The translations under genes were made by a program, and so were the position numbers. The notes beneath the pieces were generated by a model, which saw nothing but the letters and a program-made list of their open reading frames with translations, ran no database searches and had not been told where the DNA came from. From Candidatus Brocadia sp. (GTDB lineage Bacteria > Planctomycetota > Brocadiia > Brocadiales > Brocadiaceae), in assembly GCA_021646415.1 (NCBI GenBank), contig SOEU01000029.1, forward strand, positions 1-34,794: a stretch of DNA of 34,794 bases, given 5' to 3'. Position 1 is the stretch's first letter. Each line of letters opens with the position of its first letter. Below are positions 25,475 through 32,705 of the stretch, in pieces.

Positions 25475-25594
25475 TGGTTCGACTGGGCTCACCACAGGTG
25501 GTTCGACTGGGCTCACCACAGGTGGTTCGACTGGGCTCACCACAGGTGGTTCGACTGGGCTCACCACAGGTGGTTCGACTAGGCTCACTACAGG
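25475..25594 (+). repeat. 24-bp tandem repeat, five copies
   Basis: TGGTTCGACTGGGCTCACCA followed by CAGG is repeated head to tail; the first four copies are identical and the fifth has two changes (TAGG, ACTA). Single related copies occur at about 17843, 18905 and 18950. The 24-base period keeps a minus-strand frame open, but that frame has no support as a gene. Confidence 0.92.
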
Positions 25595-25670
25595 ACTTAG
25601 GGCGTATGCCCCTCCCATTTCAACAGCTTTAACCGTTTATTTCCCCATGCCGTTGTGATACAATTTGTGA
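25595..25670 (+). repeat. Composite repeat block 3 with -10-like hexamer
   Basis: ACTTAGGGCGTATGCCCCTC, CATTTCAACAGCTTTAACCG, TTTATTTCCCCATGCCGTTG and TGATACAATTTGTGACG follow the tandem array. The first 36 bases are the same as in block 1. TACAAT at 25659-25664 lies 122 bp before the start of the next gene. Confidence 0.75.
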
Positions 25671-25786
25671 CGTCACTTATTTTATCTTTCATTACATTAT
25701 TCATTTTAATGAATGACCGTCAAATAAATTTTCAAACAATACTCTTTGTATTAAATTTATAGGATTATGCTTAAAGGAGTTTTAGA

Positions 25787-26076
25787 ATGGCTGACATCAG
25801 ATTGATTTCCAGACAGAACCGACAAATAAAGCCATTGGTGGAAGCAGCGCTGGCAAACGAATTGCGCCTATTAGAAACAGGCATAAGACAAACTGAAGAA
25901 AGACTAAAGGAATTTGAAAAAAATATCAGATGCTCACAGAGGATTTTCTCTCTCGTTATGAAAATGATGAATTTGAAGAAACTATGGATTTTGTGGAATG
26001 GATTGGCGAGTCCAGACTGTTAAAATGTTTAAGAGAAAAGGCAGAGACTATAAGGGATATCCAATTTGCGAATTGA
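25787..26076 (+). pseudogene. Frameshifted antitoxin-like gene (probable TumE-partner family)
   Basis: AAAGGAG precedes the ATG. The first 45 residues (MADIRLISRQNRQIKPLVEA, then a coiled coil of ELRLLETGIRQTEERLKEFEK) are well formed. At a run of seven A (25917-25923) the frame is lost; adding one A restores KYQMLTEDFLSRYENDEFEETMDFVEWIGESRLLKCLREKAETIRDIQFAN to a TGA at 26074-26076. That full sequence resembles small helical proteins I associate with DUF6516 (TumE-type) toxins, but this is from memory and uncertain. No toxin follows. As read, the frame ends at 26023 with an unrelated tail. Slippage on the A-run could still give some full-length product. Confidence 0.65.
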
Positions 26077-26100
26077 AAGAATGAAAAGGGGGTGATATAA

Positions 26101-26214
26101 ATGCAAACATTAGAGGATCTGATTAAACAACTACCACCAGCACTACAGGAAGAGGTAAAAGATTTTACGGGCAGTAGCAAAGGGGTCAAATCTTTATCTT
26201 TGACAAACAAATAG
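26101..26214 (+). pseudogene. DUF2281-like antitoxin truncated by a repeat
   Basis: An excellent ribosome-binding site (AAGGGGGTG, 6 bases upstream) leads into MQTLEDLIKQLPPALQEEVKDF, the typical start of DUF2281 antitoxins. The expected IEFL continuation is replaced by a 15-residue tail encoded by a GGGGTCAAATCTTTATC repeat, ending at TAG 26212-26214. The rest of the antitoxin and any toxin are missing. The product, if made, is 37 residues. Confidence 0.65.
26180..26208. repeat. GGGGTCAAATCTTTA-type short palindrome (REP-like)
   Basis: GTCAAA and TTTGAC form the arms of a small imperfect palindrome around TCTTTATC. The same GGGGTCAAATCTTTA string occurs at 17601-17614, at the break point of the group II intron. 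In both places it marks the end of a truncated gene. Confidence 0.6.
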
Positions 26215-26275
26215 TCGCAACAGTTGACACAGTTCAGGAAAACAGGCTGAGAAGTCAAATGTCGTACGTCGTAAA

Positions 26276-26359
26276 TCGGAGGTTTTAAGTCGTATGTCAT
26301 AAGTCATAGGTCATAAGTTAAAAGACATAAGATATGACGTGGGATATACAACAGAGGAC
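26276..26359. repeat. Second copy of the 84-bp GTCATAAGT-rich repeat
   Basis: It matches 18763-18846 in the same orientation with two mismatches. The surrounding 26215-26713 has no credible gene; a tiny frame at 26527 (MSNPKYWRKQKALEWRGD) is too short to support. Confidence 0.85.
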
Positions 26360-26636
26360 ATAATATGTTAATTTTTATTGGTTGAATTGGTCTGAAAATA
26401 GTGGTAACTTCAAGGATAATAATTAGGAAGTGCTGAAATTTAAGAAGATGTGAAAAATAGTAGGTTGAAAGAATCGGGATTTTGGTTAAATAATTATTTA
26501 GAGACGAGATTATTAATGGAGGTTGATGAGTAACCCAAAATACTGGCGTAAGCAAAAAGCATTGGAATGGCGGGGGGATTAAATATGTATTTTACGAACA
26601 TATTGCTTAGACTGCTTTTAGAGAGGCTGAAACAGT

Positions 26637-26667
26637 TTGACAATTAATTATAAGATGTATCTTATAA
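26637..26667 (+). promoter_or_regulatory. Promoter with overlapping palindromic operator for an AbrB-type antitoxin
   Basis: TTGACA (26637-26642) is followed by a near-perfect palindrome with 9-base arms TTATAAGAT and ATCTTATAA (26648-26667). The palindrome spans the spacer and the likely -10 region. The antitoxin start lies 47 bp downstream. AbrB/MazE-type antitoxins usually repress their own operon at such sites, so this is probably the operator. Confidence 0.5.
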
Positions 26668-26713
26668 AGTAAGATAATGTTAATACGTCATATATAAATA
26701 TTGAGGTAAGACC

Positions 26714-26956
26714 ATGAAGACATTGGTAAGCTAACGAGGACAGGTTGTTATTCCAAAAAAGATACGGGAAATAATCCATATCGGTAAAGGAGATGAGTTG
26801 GAGATTGAGGTTGTTGGAGAGACTGTTGTCTTAAAACCAATCAGGAGATTTAAAGCCAATAAATGGCAGGATTATGCAGGAATAGGCGAAGGAATCGTTG
26901 ACGCTCATCTTAAGGACAAGAAAAAGGAAAAAAACGATGAAGATGTTTATCCTTGA
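26714..26956 (+). pseudogene. AbrB/MazE-type antitoxin with nonsense codon
   Basis: GAGGTAAG precedes ATG 26714. The frame reads MKTLVS, then TAA at codon 7, then RGQVVIPKKIREIIHIGKGDELEIEVVGETVVLKPI and a tail ending WQDYAGIGEGIVDAHLKDKK. This is the SpoVT/AbrB swapped-hairpin domain of MazE/VapB antitoxins. Codon 7 is usually Ser or Thr (S-S/T-K/R-G-Q), so TCA probably became TAA. The 3' end overlaps the start of a PIN remnant, the normal order for vapBC. A restart after the stop would remove the first strand of the DNA-binding fold. Confidence 0.82.
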
Positions 26957-27160
26957 TAGTTATGCCCTGCTTTGTCTTTTTGACAAAAAAAGAAAATCAG
27001 AAAAAGAGGCAACCCCAGTGATCAAGGCGCAATACCCATGTCCGACGCCGATGCCTTCTGTATAGAACTTGCAAAAGATATGAATCTGCCTATTATAACC
27101 AGCGATCCTGAATTTGAGAGTGTCGGAAATATTGTTAAAATTATGCCATTATCACCATAA
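26937..27160 (+). pseudogene. PIN toxin remnant with internal deletion
   Basis: It starts well (MKMFILDSYALLCLFDKKRK), with the first PIN Asp. It then skips the central two helices and resumes in another frame as IPMSDADAFCIELAKDMNLPIITSDPEFESVGNIVKIMPLSP. That tail contains the last PIN acidic residues (SDADAF and TSDPEF). About 60-70 residues are missing and the frame is shifted. It overlaps the antitoxin above by 20 bases. Loss of both partners shows this module is dead. Confidence 0.78.
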
Positions 27161-27229
27161 GGGAGTTAAGGGGATAGGTTTTGATTCCTGGAATGTCCAG
27201 TTAAGGAGTTCTTCGAAAAGTCACCTATT

Positions 27230-27395
27230 ACCTTGTAAAAATTCTTTTTTTAGCAAGATTTTTTACCTCCCTTTATCCACTCCTTACGAAGGAGAAATTG
27301 GAAGCACTTTAATTCTTTACCTCCCCTTCATCCCCTCCTTGCTAAGGAGGGGAAAGAGGGGGTTAATTTGGTTGCGACGGTGCTGCGTTATGATA
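27230..27395 (+). repeat. Palindromic element, left copy (with internal duplication)
   Basis: It starts TTGTAAAAATTCTTTTTTTAG, contains CTCCTTACGAAGGAG and CCCCTCCTTGCTAAGGAGGGG hairpins, and ends GGTTGCGACGGTGCTGCGTT. The same edges and order occur at 29944-30058, in the same orientation. The element is specific enough to be a mobile repeat family rather than a chance hairpin. Confidence 0.82.
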
Positions 27396-27428
27396 TGATT
27401 TTAGAAATAATCTTGAAAGGAGAAAGAT

Positions 27429-27697
27429 ATGCCTATAGTAAAAGGAATTAAACATCCTTACAGGAATCCTGTACCTCATATAAGCCGTGGCACGGCAAGA
27501 ATACCCACAAGATGTTTTTCAAACACGATCCAAGCGGGAAGTGTTTTCATTATTATTTCTACTTTATCCATGAAATTTCAGGGCTGTGTTCTGTCCGTGG
27601 TGAGTTCAACATCCGGGGTTTTCAAAACAAAAACCTTCGGACAAAACTGACAGAGAAAACCACGAGCCAAATTTGCCGTATCATAAAGCGGCTTTAG
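27429..27697 (+). pseudogene. Degenerate remnant of an unrecognised ORF
   Basis: An AGGAGAAAG site precedes ATG 27429 (PIVKGIKHPYRNPVPH), but the coherent sequence lies in another frame: WHGKNTHKMFFKHDPSGKCFHYYFYFIHEISGLC, then GEFNIRGFQNKNLRTKLTEKTTSQICRIIKRL. The second part looks like a winged-helix end. The middle appears deleted and frames change at least once. I do not recognise the family with confidence; it resembles widespread uncharacterised proteins of anaerobes. The rest of the gap to 27922 shows no gene, apart from a run of eight G at 27893-27900. Confidence 0.4.
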
Positions 27698-27922
27698 ATA
27701 CTAAATCCCTCTCAAATTATTTTTCAGGAATTCTAAGGATTTTTCCTAAGAAACGGAGAAAGATAGAAGGTCAAATGGGGGTCTTCATTCTTGCTAGTAA
27801 GAAGGTAAAAGGTGGACAAGTCTTTTTTGTTGTCAAACAATGTATCTCAGGTATGCCCTTGTAATTGCAAGACCTTTTCACTACGATATGCAGGGGGGGG
27901 AGAAAAAGCGTCTGTACCTGGA

Positions 27923-29923
27923 TCAGGTGTGCTTCTGTACCCAGCGGAGATGGAGGGTATCGAGCTTGTAATGATGCAACATCTGCGCCTTGTGTTCGGG
28001 AAAGCCGAGGAAGTTGCTGAAGTAAAAGAGGAAGACTAGCAGTGTGTCCAATTTAATGATAAAGAATCCCTTTACGACCATATAGGGTGCGACCTGCGCG
28101 GTATAGTGGATGAGATATTCCCAGGCAAGGACAATGCCGAGACCAGGCACACCTACGATGGCGAGACCGGCGATAAACAACAGTAAGTTTGCAAGGGTAG
28201 AACGAGAAAGCTTTGCGGTATAGCTTGAGTAATTCTCACTGCCACTTGAGGAAGTGTACACCGAGAAGAAGGCTAGCCCCGAAAAGGCAATGGCAAAGAC
28301 AATTACAGACAACCAGTAAAGCTGATTTGATGAGTCCATATGCTTTACCAATAGTAGTGTGTGTTCGATTCCTACCGTGGCTGCTGAGCAAGCAAGGGTT
28401 ACAAAAAACATGCCCACTTTGCGGATATTGTAAAAGGTTAGTACGCAGAAACCCACCGCCAGAGCCAGTAATATCTCATCTTTGGCATAGAAATGTTTCC
28501 AATTGATAATGAAAGCTGTGACGGCATTCCCGCTGCCGCCTGCGGTATATTCCACGTTGAAAAGATTCCTGTTGAGAAGGAACATCACAATGCTAAAGAC
28601 TACCCATACCAAAGCAACCATGAGGGTGAAGCGTCTCGCCGCTTTCTTATCGAAACGCAGGAATTTTAGGCCGAGAAACTGATCGATGAAATCGAAGGAG
28701 CGCTGAAAAAATCCAAATTCGTTAATCGTCAGTGAGTAAAGCCAATTTCTCAATCCCTCGGGAAGAATAGCTTTGAAGTGTCTCCCGGTGCTCGTCACCC
28801 TTGGTCGCCGCGTTTCAATGGTGTGATAATGATGGAGTAATGATGGTGTGCGCAGGAATTCAAATGTGCGATAGATCCCGTGGGATACCACGTGAACCAG
28901 GGCAAGAGTACGTAGTCCGAAAAATATCTCGATGTAGATGATGGCTAACTGTGTTATGGTGGCATACGCTATGGTATTCTTGGCATCGGAAACCTGCCGG
29001 CTCATGTGGGTCGTGATGATTGCAGAAAACACGCAAATGGCAATCGCAACGGCAATGGCATTGGCTGGATGTGAGATTGACCACACTTCGGGCCAATATG
29101 CCGGAAGTGACCACTCCCTGGGCCAGAAGCGCAGGAGGAGAAAAATGGGGATATGGGTCGATAACGAACCATAGAAAACCGCACTCGATGGTGTGGGTCC
29201 CTCCATTGCCCGTGGCAGCCAGATCCACGGAAAAAGGCCAGACTTGAAGAAGCATGCAAGAATCAATAAGACCATCGCCCACTCGCAGCCATGTCTCTCC
29301 AGTATCAATTCCATCTTGGTGATATCTTCGGTGTGGAAGAAGAGCAGCAGTACGATCAGGGAAAGCAAGAAGATGTCCCCTAACTCGTAAATAAACAGCA
29401 CCCGCATGGCGTTCTTGAGCGGATTGGAACGATGCTCATAGAAAGCGATAAGAAGCACGGAAGAAAAGCCCAGGAGTTCCCAACCCATGAAAAAAAAAGT
29501 GGAACCTGAACTGAGAACGATAAGCTTTATGGACAAATGAAAGATAAAATAGAGGGAAAAGAACTTATGATAATACGCGTCGCGGTGCAGGTAGAAGAGA
29601 GAAAAATGGCCGATGGTCGCAATGATTATCGTCGTAAAGGCCAAAAAAATAAACGTAAGGATGTCCCAATGCACAATGAATGGCCAACCAAGGAAGCAGA
29701 AGGATTCGATCTGCACGGTAACCTCACTAAATCCCAGGAAATACAAGGCAGTTGCGACGTGAATGAAATCACTGATGTTTCCCCATTGAACCAGTTTCCG
29801 AACCATGTACTCCTCACGTTCCTGCCTGCTGGTAAAGTACTGGATGTTTACAAAAAGTATCTTGGCAATCGGGAACAGTATGAAGTAATGTGCAAGGTAT
29901 GTAATCAAAGATTTTTCGTCCAC
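27923..29923 (-). CDS. dabB: DabB-like proton-conducting membrane protein (NuoL/NdhF family)
   Basis: The 666-residue protein is a NuoL/NdhF-type antiporter-like protein with about 14-16 membrane segments. Key family sites are visible: the Glu in FMGWELLGFSSVLLIAFYEHR, the Lys in LACFFKSGLFPWIWLPRAMEGPTPSSA with its WLPxAMxGPTP signature, and His in LVHVVSHGIYRTFEF. In DAB-type carbon pumps this subunit passes cations down their gradient and powers DabA. The start is GTG with AGGAG 6 bases upstream; no in-frame ATG is better placed. It lies 127 bp downstream of dabA and has no other complex I genes nearby, which favours DabB over a respiratory subunit. The gap holds a palindromic repeat that could tune expression. 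Confidence 0.88.
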   Translation of the reverse strand: MDEKSLITYLAHYFILFPIAKILFVNIQYFTSRQEREEYMVRKLVQWGNISDFIHVATALYFLGFSEVTVQIESFCFLGWPFIVHWDILTFIFLAFTTIIIATIGHFSLFYLHRDAYYHKFFSLYFIFHLSIKLIVLSSGSTFFFMGWELLGFSSVLLIAFYEHRSNPLKNAMRVLFIYELGDIFLLSLIVLLLFFHTEDITKMELILERHGCEWAMVLLILACFFKSGLFPWIWLPRAMEGPTPSSAVFYGSLSTHIPIFLLLRFWPREWSLPAYWPEVWSISHPANAIAVAIAICVFSAIITTHMSRQVSDAKNTIAYATITQLAIIYIEIFFGLRTLALVHVVSHGIYRTFEFLRTPSLLHHYHTIETRRPRVTSTGRHFKAILPEGLRNWLYSLTINEFGFFQRSFDFIDQFLGLKFLRFDKKAARRFTLMVALVWVVFSIVMFLLNRNLFNVEYTAGGSGNAVTAFIINWKHFYAKDEILLALAVGFCVLTFYNIRKVGMFFVTLACSAATVGIEHTLLLVKHMDSSNQLYWLSVIVFAIAFSGLAFFSVYTSSSGSENYSSYTAKLSRSTLANLLLFIAGLAIVGVPGLGIVLAWEYLIHYTAQVAPYMVVKGFFIIKLDTLLVFLFYFSNFLGFPEHKAQMLHHYKLDTLHLRWVQKHT

Positions 29924-29943
29924 ATTACGCTCCTATCGTGTTG

Positions 29944-30058
29944 CTGTGTAAAAACATCTTTTTTAGCAAAATTTTTTACCACCCCTTCACCCCCTCCTTC
30001 CGAAGGAGGGGGTGAAGGGGTGGTTGTTAGGTTGATGCGGCTGTGCTGCGCTATGTAA
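29944..30058 (+). repeat. Palindromic element, right copy, between dabA and dabB
   Basis: It begins TGTGTAAAAACATCTTTTTTA, has the CCCCCTCCTTCCGAAGGAGGGG hairpin within longer ACCCCTTCAC/GTGAAGGGGT arms, and ends GCGGCTGTGCTGCGCTATG. It matches the copy at 27230-27395. The dabA stop codon (TAG on the minus strand, 30051-30053) lies within the conserved right edge. Confidence 0.85.
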
Positions 30059-32699
30059 TTTGGCCAAACAAAAGATGATCTTGTTCAAGGAAAAACCGTG
30101 GATCGTCTCCCTTGTATTCGGGAACATCTGCCGTTTCTTCAAACGGTACAAACCGGCCTTCCAACCCGCCCTTCCATAAAAATATCTTTTCCTGATCCTG
30201 ATCGTGAACCGCGAGGGTAATCCAATTGTGTTTCACCAGACACTGAAAGTGTCCGGGTTGGCCGGTATATCCCAATGCCTCATCGAGGATGGTTTCCATT
30301 GTCCCGACCTTACAGCAGACGAGCAGAATCAACCGGGTGGGTTCGTGAACCTCCACCATCTGCCACGGCAGTCCCAACTGCAGGTCGCTGAGGTGGCCGT
30401 TCATCACACCCAACAGGGAGGTGACGTTGTGGGGCAGTTTGGTACCGCAGCCATAATGCTCGTTGTCGATAAAGCTGAAATAGTATTCAAGATTGATCCC
30501 GGCACATACCGGTCCGACCGCACCAAGGATGTTTCTCAGGAACCGCCCTTCGGGATCCACTTTATAATTATAGGAAGTCAAAAACGCGCGCCTGTCTAAG
30601 AAAAGGTTTCGTGTCAGATACCTCGGACCCACAATGGCAATTGCATTGGTGCAGTGACCGTACTCAGGGCGCGGCTGGGTAAGGTCCATCGCACGGCCGT
30701 GTGCATAATCGGCAAATGCCTTTTCCGACTGGTCCGTCTTGACCTCGTCAAAACGCCGGCAGCGCTCTTTTGCATCCAATGCCGCCGCACGACGAATCGT
30801 GTCGATATATTTTTGAAGGTGCGGCTCTATAGTGTTTGGAAGGTCAAAAAGAAGCACCTCGTCGCTGCAGGTGTTGTGGTATCCGCCGATGAACAGAGTT
30901 GAATCCGGGATGATTATGCCGTTTTTCGCCAGCCCCGCACGAACTTCCGGTTCATTGCAGATGGTTGCAAAAAGACGCCCGTTGGGTGCGCCTCGTCCCC
31001 CGGCACATGCCCCACAATCGTGGGCGGCTTCGTGGGGGTTATTGAGACTGCTCGATCCGTGACCAAGTATGAACACATAGGGTGAAAAGTTGTCTGACAA
31101 CCCGGCGCCTTTGAGTATCGCCGTGGCGCGGGCGATACGGCCTTGCAGATCCCATCCTTTTTCATTCTCATGGGTTTCTTTCTTGTAAACCAATCGTGTT
31201 TTGGGTTCATGGGCTGCCAGGTACCGTCGCAACTTAGAACTGTACTTCGGCGAAAGAACGTCCAGGATATACGGCAAGAAATTAAGGAGACCGATGAAAA
31301 TCGTATGGACAAAGCCTCCCAAAAGGGTCTTGGAAGATTGCGTAATCACCCACTGCACTTCCCCGTAAATCTGCAGTTTTTTCGGCATTGCATCTTCGAG
31401 CTTCACTGCCTCTTCATAGACTTGTACCGATGGCGTCACCAGAGGATGAGGACACATCTTGCGGTAATGCTTCTCCGGAGGAGCTTTAAATCTCATGTCG
31501 AGTGCATAATGCCCTGCAGCGCTTAAGGTCTCGGCACCGGGATCGATTTGCTCCATATGGCGGCGGAAAGACTCCTCCCGGTCGTCGATGCAACAAAAGA
31601 CTTGGTAATTCGGAAGCTTGTATTTCGGCTTTGCATCGATAGCGCACTTGCGATACGCTGAGAGAAATTGATTGTAGAGGGTATCCTCATAGGCACGCTG
31701 CCAAATCTCCAGGCGATTTTCGTCGGTAAAATGGGTGACTTCCCTGGGAAATTCACCGTCATTTTTGATGCCCAAAGCACTCACAATGGAAGCGACAAAA
31801 TACGGATCATACAATAGCTCTGGTTTATAGACCGGGATCTTCAGGCTTGGTAGCTCGCATATGGATTCGATGGCCGCTAATTCGAGGACGAGAATAACGG
31901 GAATGAGTTCTTTAAAAACTGCTTTGATATCGTGATTTGGAATCCATTCCGGTGTCATTTCCAGCGCTTTAATGGTTCCCCCCCACCCCTTGTAACGATA
32001 CAGGGTGCGGAACATATAGTCTTCAATGTGTTCCTCGGGGATAGCTAAACGTTGAAGCAAAAGTGCCGTGGCATCATCGTATTGATACCGTTTCATCCCG
32101 ACGATAATTTGCTTCAGGGTCTTGAGGAATTTTGTGCTGAGGAAACCGCTTTTCGAGTAGATTTCACAGAAGCACTGCCACATCCCTTTCTCCCGATTTG
32201 GCATGGGCCAATACGCCAGGCCGAAGTCGAAATAGGATGACAAAAACCGAAAGAGAATCTGTCCCATTAGCTCGTCAATGTCCTGATTGTAGGTGATTTG
32301 GACCGCCTCTTTGTAATAACCAGGGCGCAGATATGCAGTGTCATTTACGAACTGCAGAATCCACGCGTCCGGTTCCGGTCGAAGATAGGGCTTCTCTGTC
32401 AAGAGTTTAAACAGAAGATCCGGCTGAATAGTAAGCTTGTGATACTCAATATATTCTTTGATATTCTTTTGAAGAACGGCCGCCGTAATGCGTCCCCGTT
32501 CATACGCCAAAAGAAACTCTTCTTCTGACATGAAAGCTTTGGCGCCATAAACACGCCCAGCTTGCTTAACGCCTTCAAAAAAGTCGTATGTTTCGAAGTG
32601 GTGAATGGTATTGTGGTGAACGAAGAATGGTAGTGGACCTTGATCAGGCATCAAATGTTTTGCATGCTCAATAGCGTGCTCAATCTTGTCAGACATCAT
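30051..32699 (-). CDS. dabA: DabA inorganic-carbon transporter subunit (DUF2309/UPF0753)
   Basis: This protein of about 880 residues covers the full DUF2309 family. DabA is the zinc-containing, carbonic-anhydrase-like subunit that, with DabB, drives energy-dependent uptake of CO2/bicarbonate. The zinc-site residues are visible (numbered from the GTG at 32705): Cys372-x-Asp374 in FCCIDDREESFRRH, and His549 with Cys564 in FILGHGSSS...HDCGAC. The His-Cys spacing (15) equals that reported for the Halothiobacillus protein. Other family stretches are HHNTIHHFE near the start and YGCGTKLPHNVTSLLGVMNG near the end. I placed the start at ATG 32699; GTG 32705 and ATG 32696 are also open and the ribosome-binding site does not decide clearly. 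It would supply bicarbonate for autotrophic carbon fixation. Confidence 0.93.
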   Translation of the reverse strand: MMSDKIEHAIEHAKHLMPDQGPLPFFVHHNTIHHFETYDFFEGVKQAGRVYGAKAFMSEEEFLLAYERGRITAAVLQKNIKEYIEYHKLTIQPDLLFKLLTEKPYLRPEPDAWILQFVNDTAYLRPGYYKEAVQITYNQDIDELMGQILFRFLSSYFDFGLAYWPMPNREKGMWQCFCEIYSKSGFLSTKFLKTLKQIIVGMKRYQYDDATALLLQRLAIPEEHIEDYMFRTLYRYKGWGGTIKALEMTPEWIPNHDIKAVFKELIPVILVLELAAIESICELPSLKIPVYKPELLYDPYFVASIVSALGIKNDGEFPREVTHFTDENRLEIWQRAYEDTLYNQFLSAYRKCAIDAKPKYKLPNYQVFCCIDDREESFRRHMEQIDPGAETLSAAGHYALDMRFKAPPEKHYRKMCPHPLVTPSVQVYEEAVKLEDAMPKKLQIYGEVQWVITQSSKTLLGGFVHTIFIGLLNFLPYILDVLSPKYSSKLRRYLAAHEPKTRLVYKKETHENEKGWDLQGRIARATAILKGAGLSDNFSPYVFILGHGSSSLNNPHEAAHDCGACAGGRGAPNGRLFATICNEPEVRAGLAKNGIIIPDSTLFIGGYHNTCSDEVLLFDLPNTIEPHLQKYIDTIRRAAALDAKERCRRFDEVKTDQSEKAFADYAHGRAMDLTQPRPEYGHCTNAIAIVGPRYLTRNLFLDRRAFLTSYNYKVDPEGRFLRNILGAVGPVCAGINLEYYFSFIDNEHYGCGTKLPHNVTSLLGVMNGHLSDLQLGLPWQMVEVHEPTRLILLVCCKVGTMETILDEALGYTGQPGHFQCLVKHNWITLAVHDQDQEKIFLWKGGLEGRFVPFEETADVPEYKGDDPRFFLEQDHLLFGQIT

Positions 32700-32705
32700 T
32701 TCCAC

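Noticed and set aside
25475-25594. CRISPR array at the 24-bp repeats
   Set aside because: The units are contiguous with no spacers, and no cas genes are in the window.
25331-25618. Minus-strand 95-residue frame with a PVVSPVEP repeat
   Set aside because: It is only the 24-bp tandem array read in a stop-free frame, overlapping the end of a GT2 copy; there is no ribosome-binding site.
26527-26583. 18-residue frame MSNPKYWRKQKALEWRGD
   Set aside because: Too short and unsupported; possibly a fragment of an older gene but not recognisable.
27893-27900. G8 run as a second contingency tract
   Set aside because: It lies downstream of the dabB stop and outside any gene, so a switching role has no support.
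29537-30058. 173-residue + frame opposite dabB and the repeat
   Set aside because: It is a shadow of the dabB coding strand running into the palindromic element.
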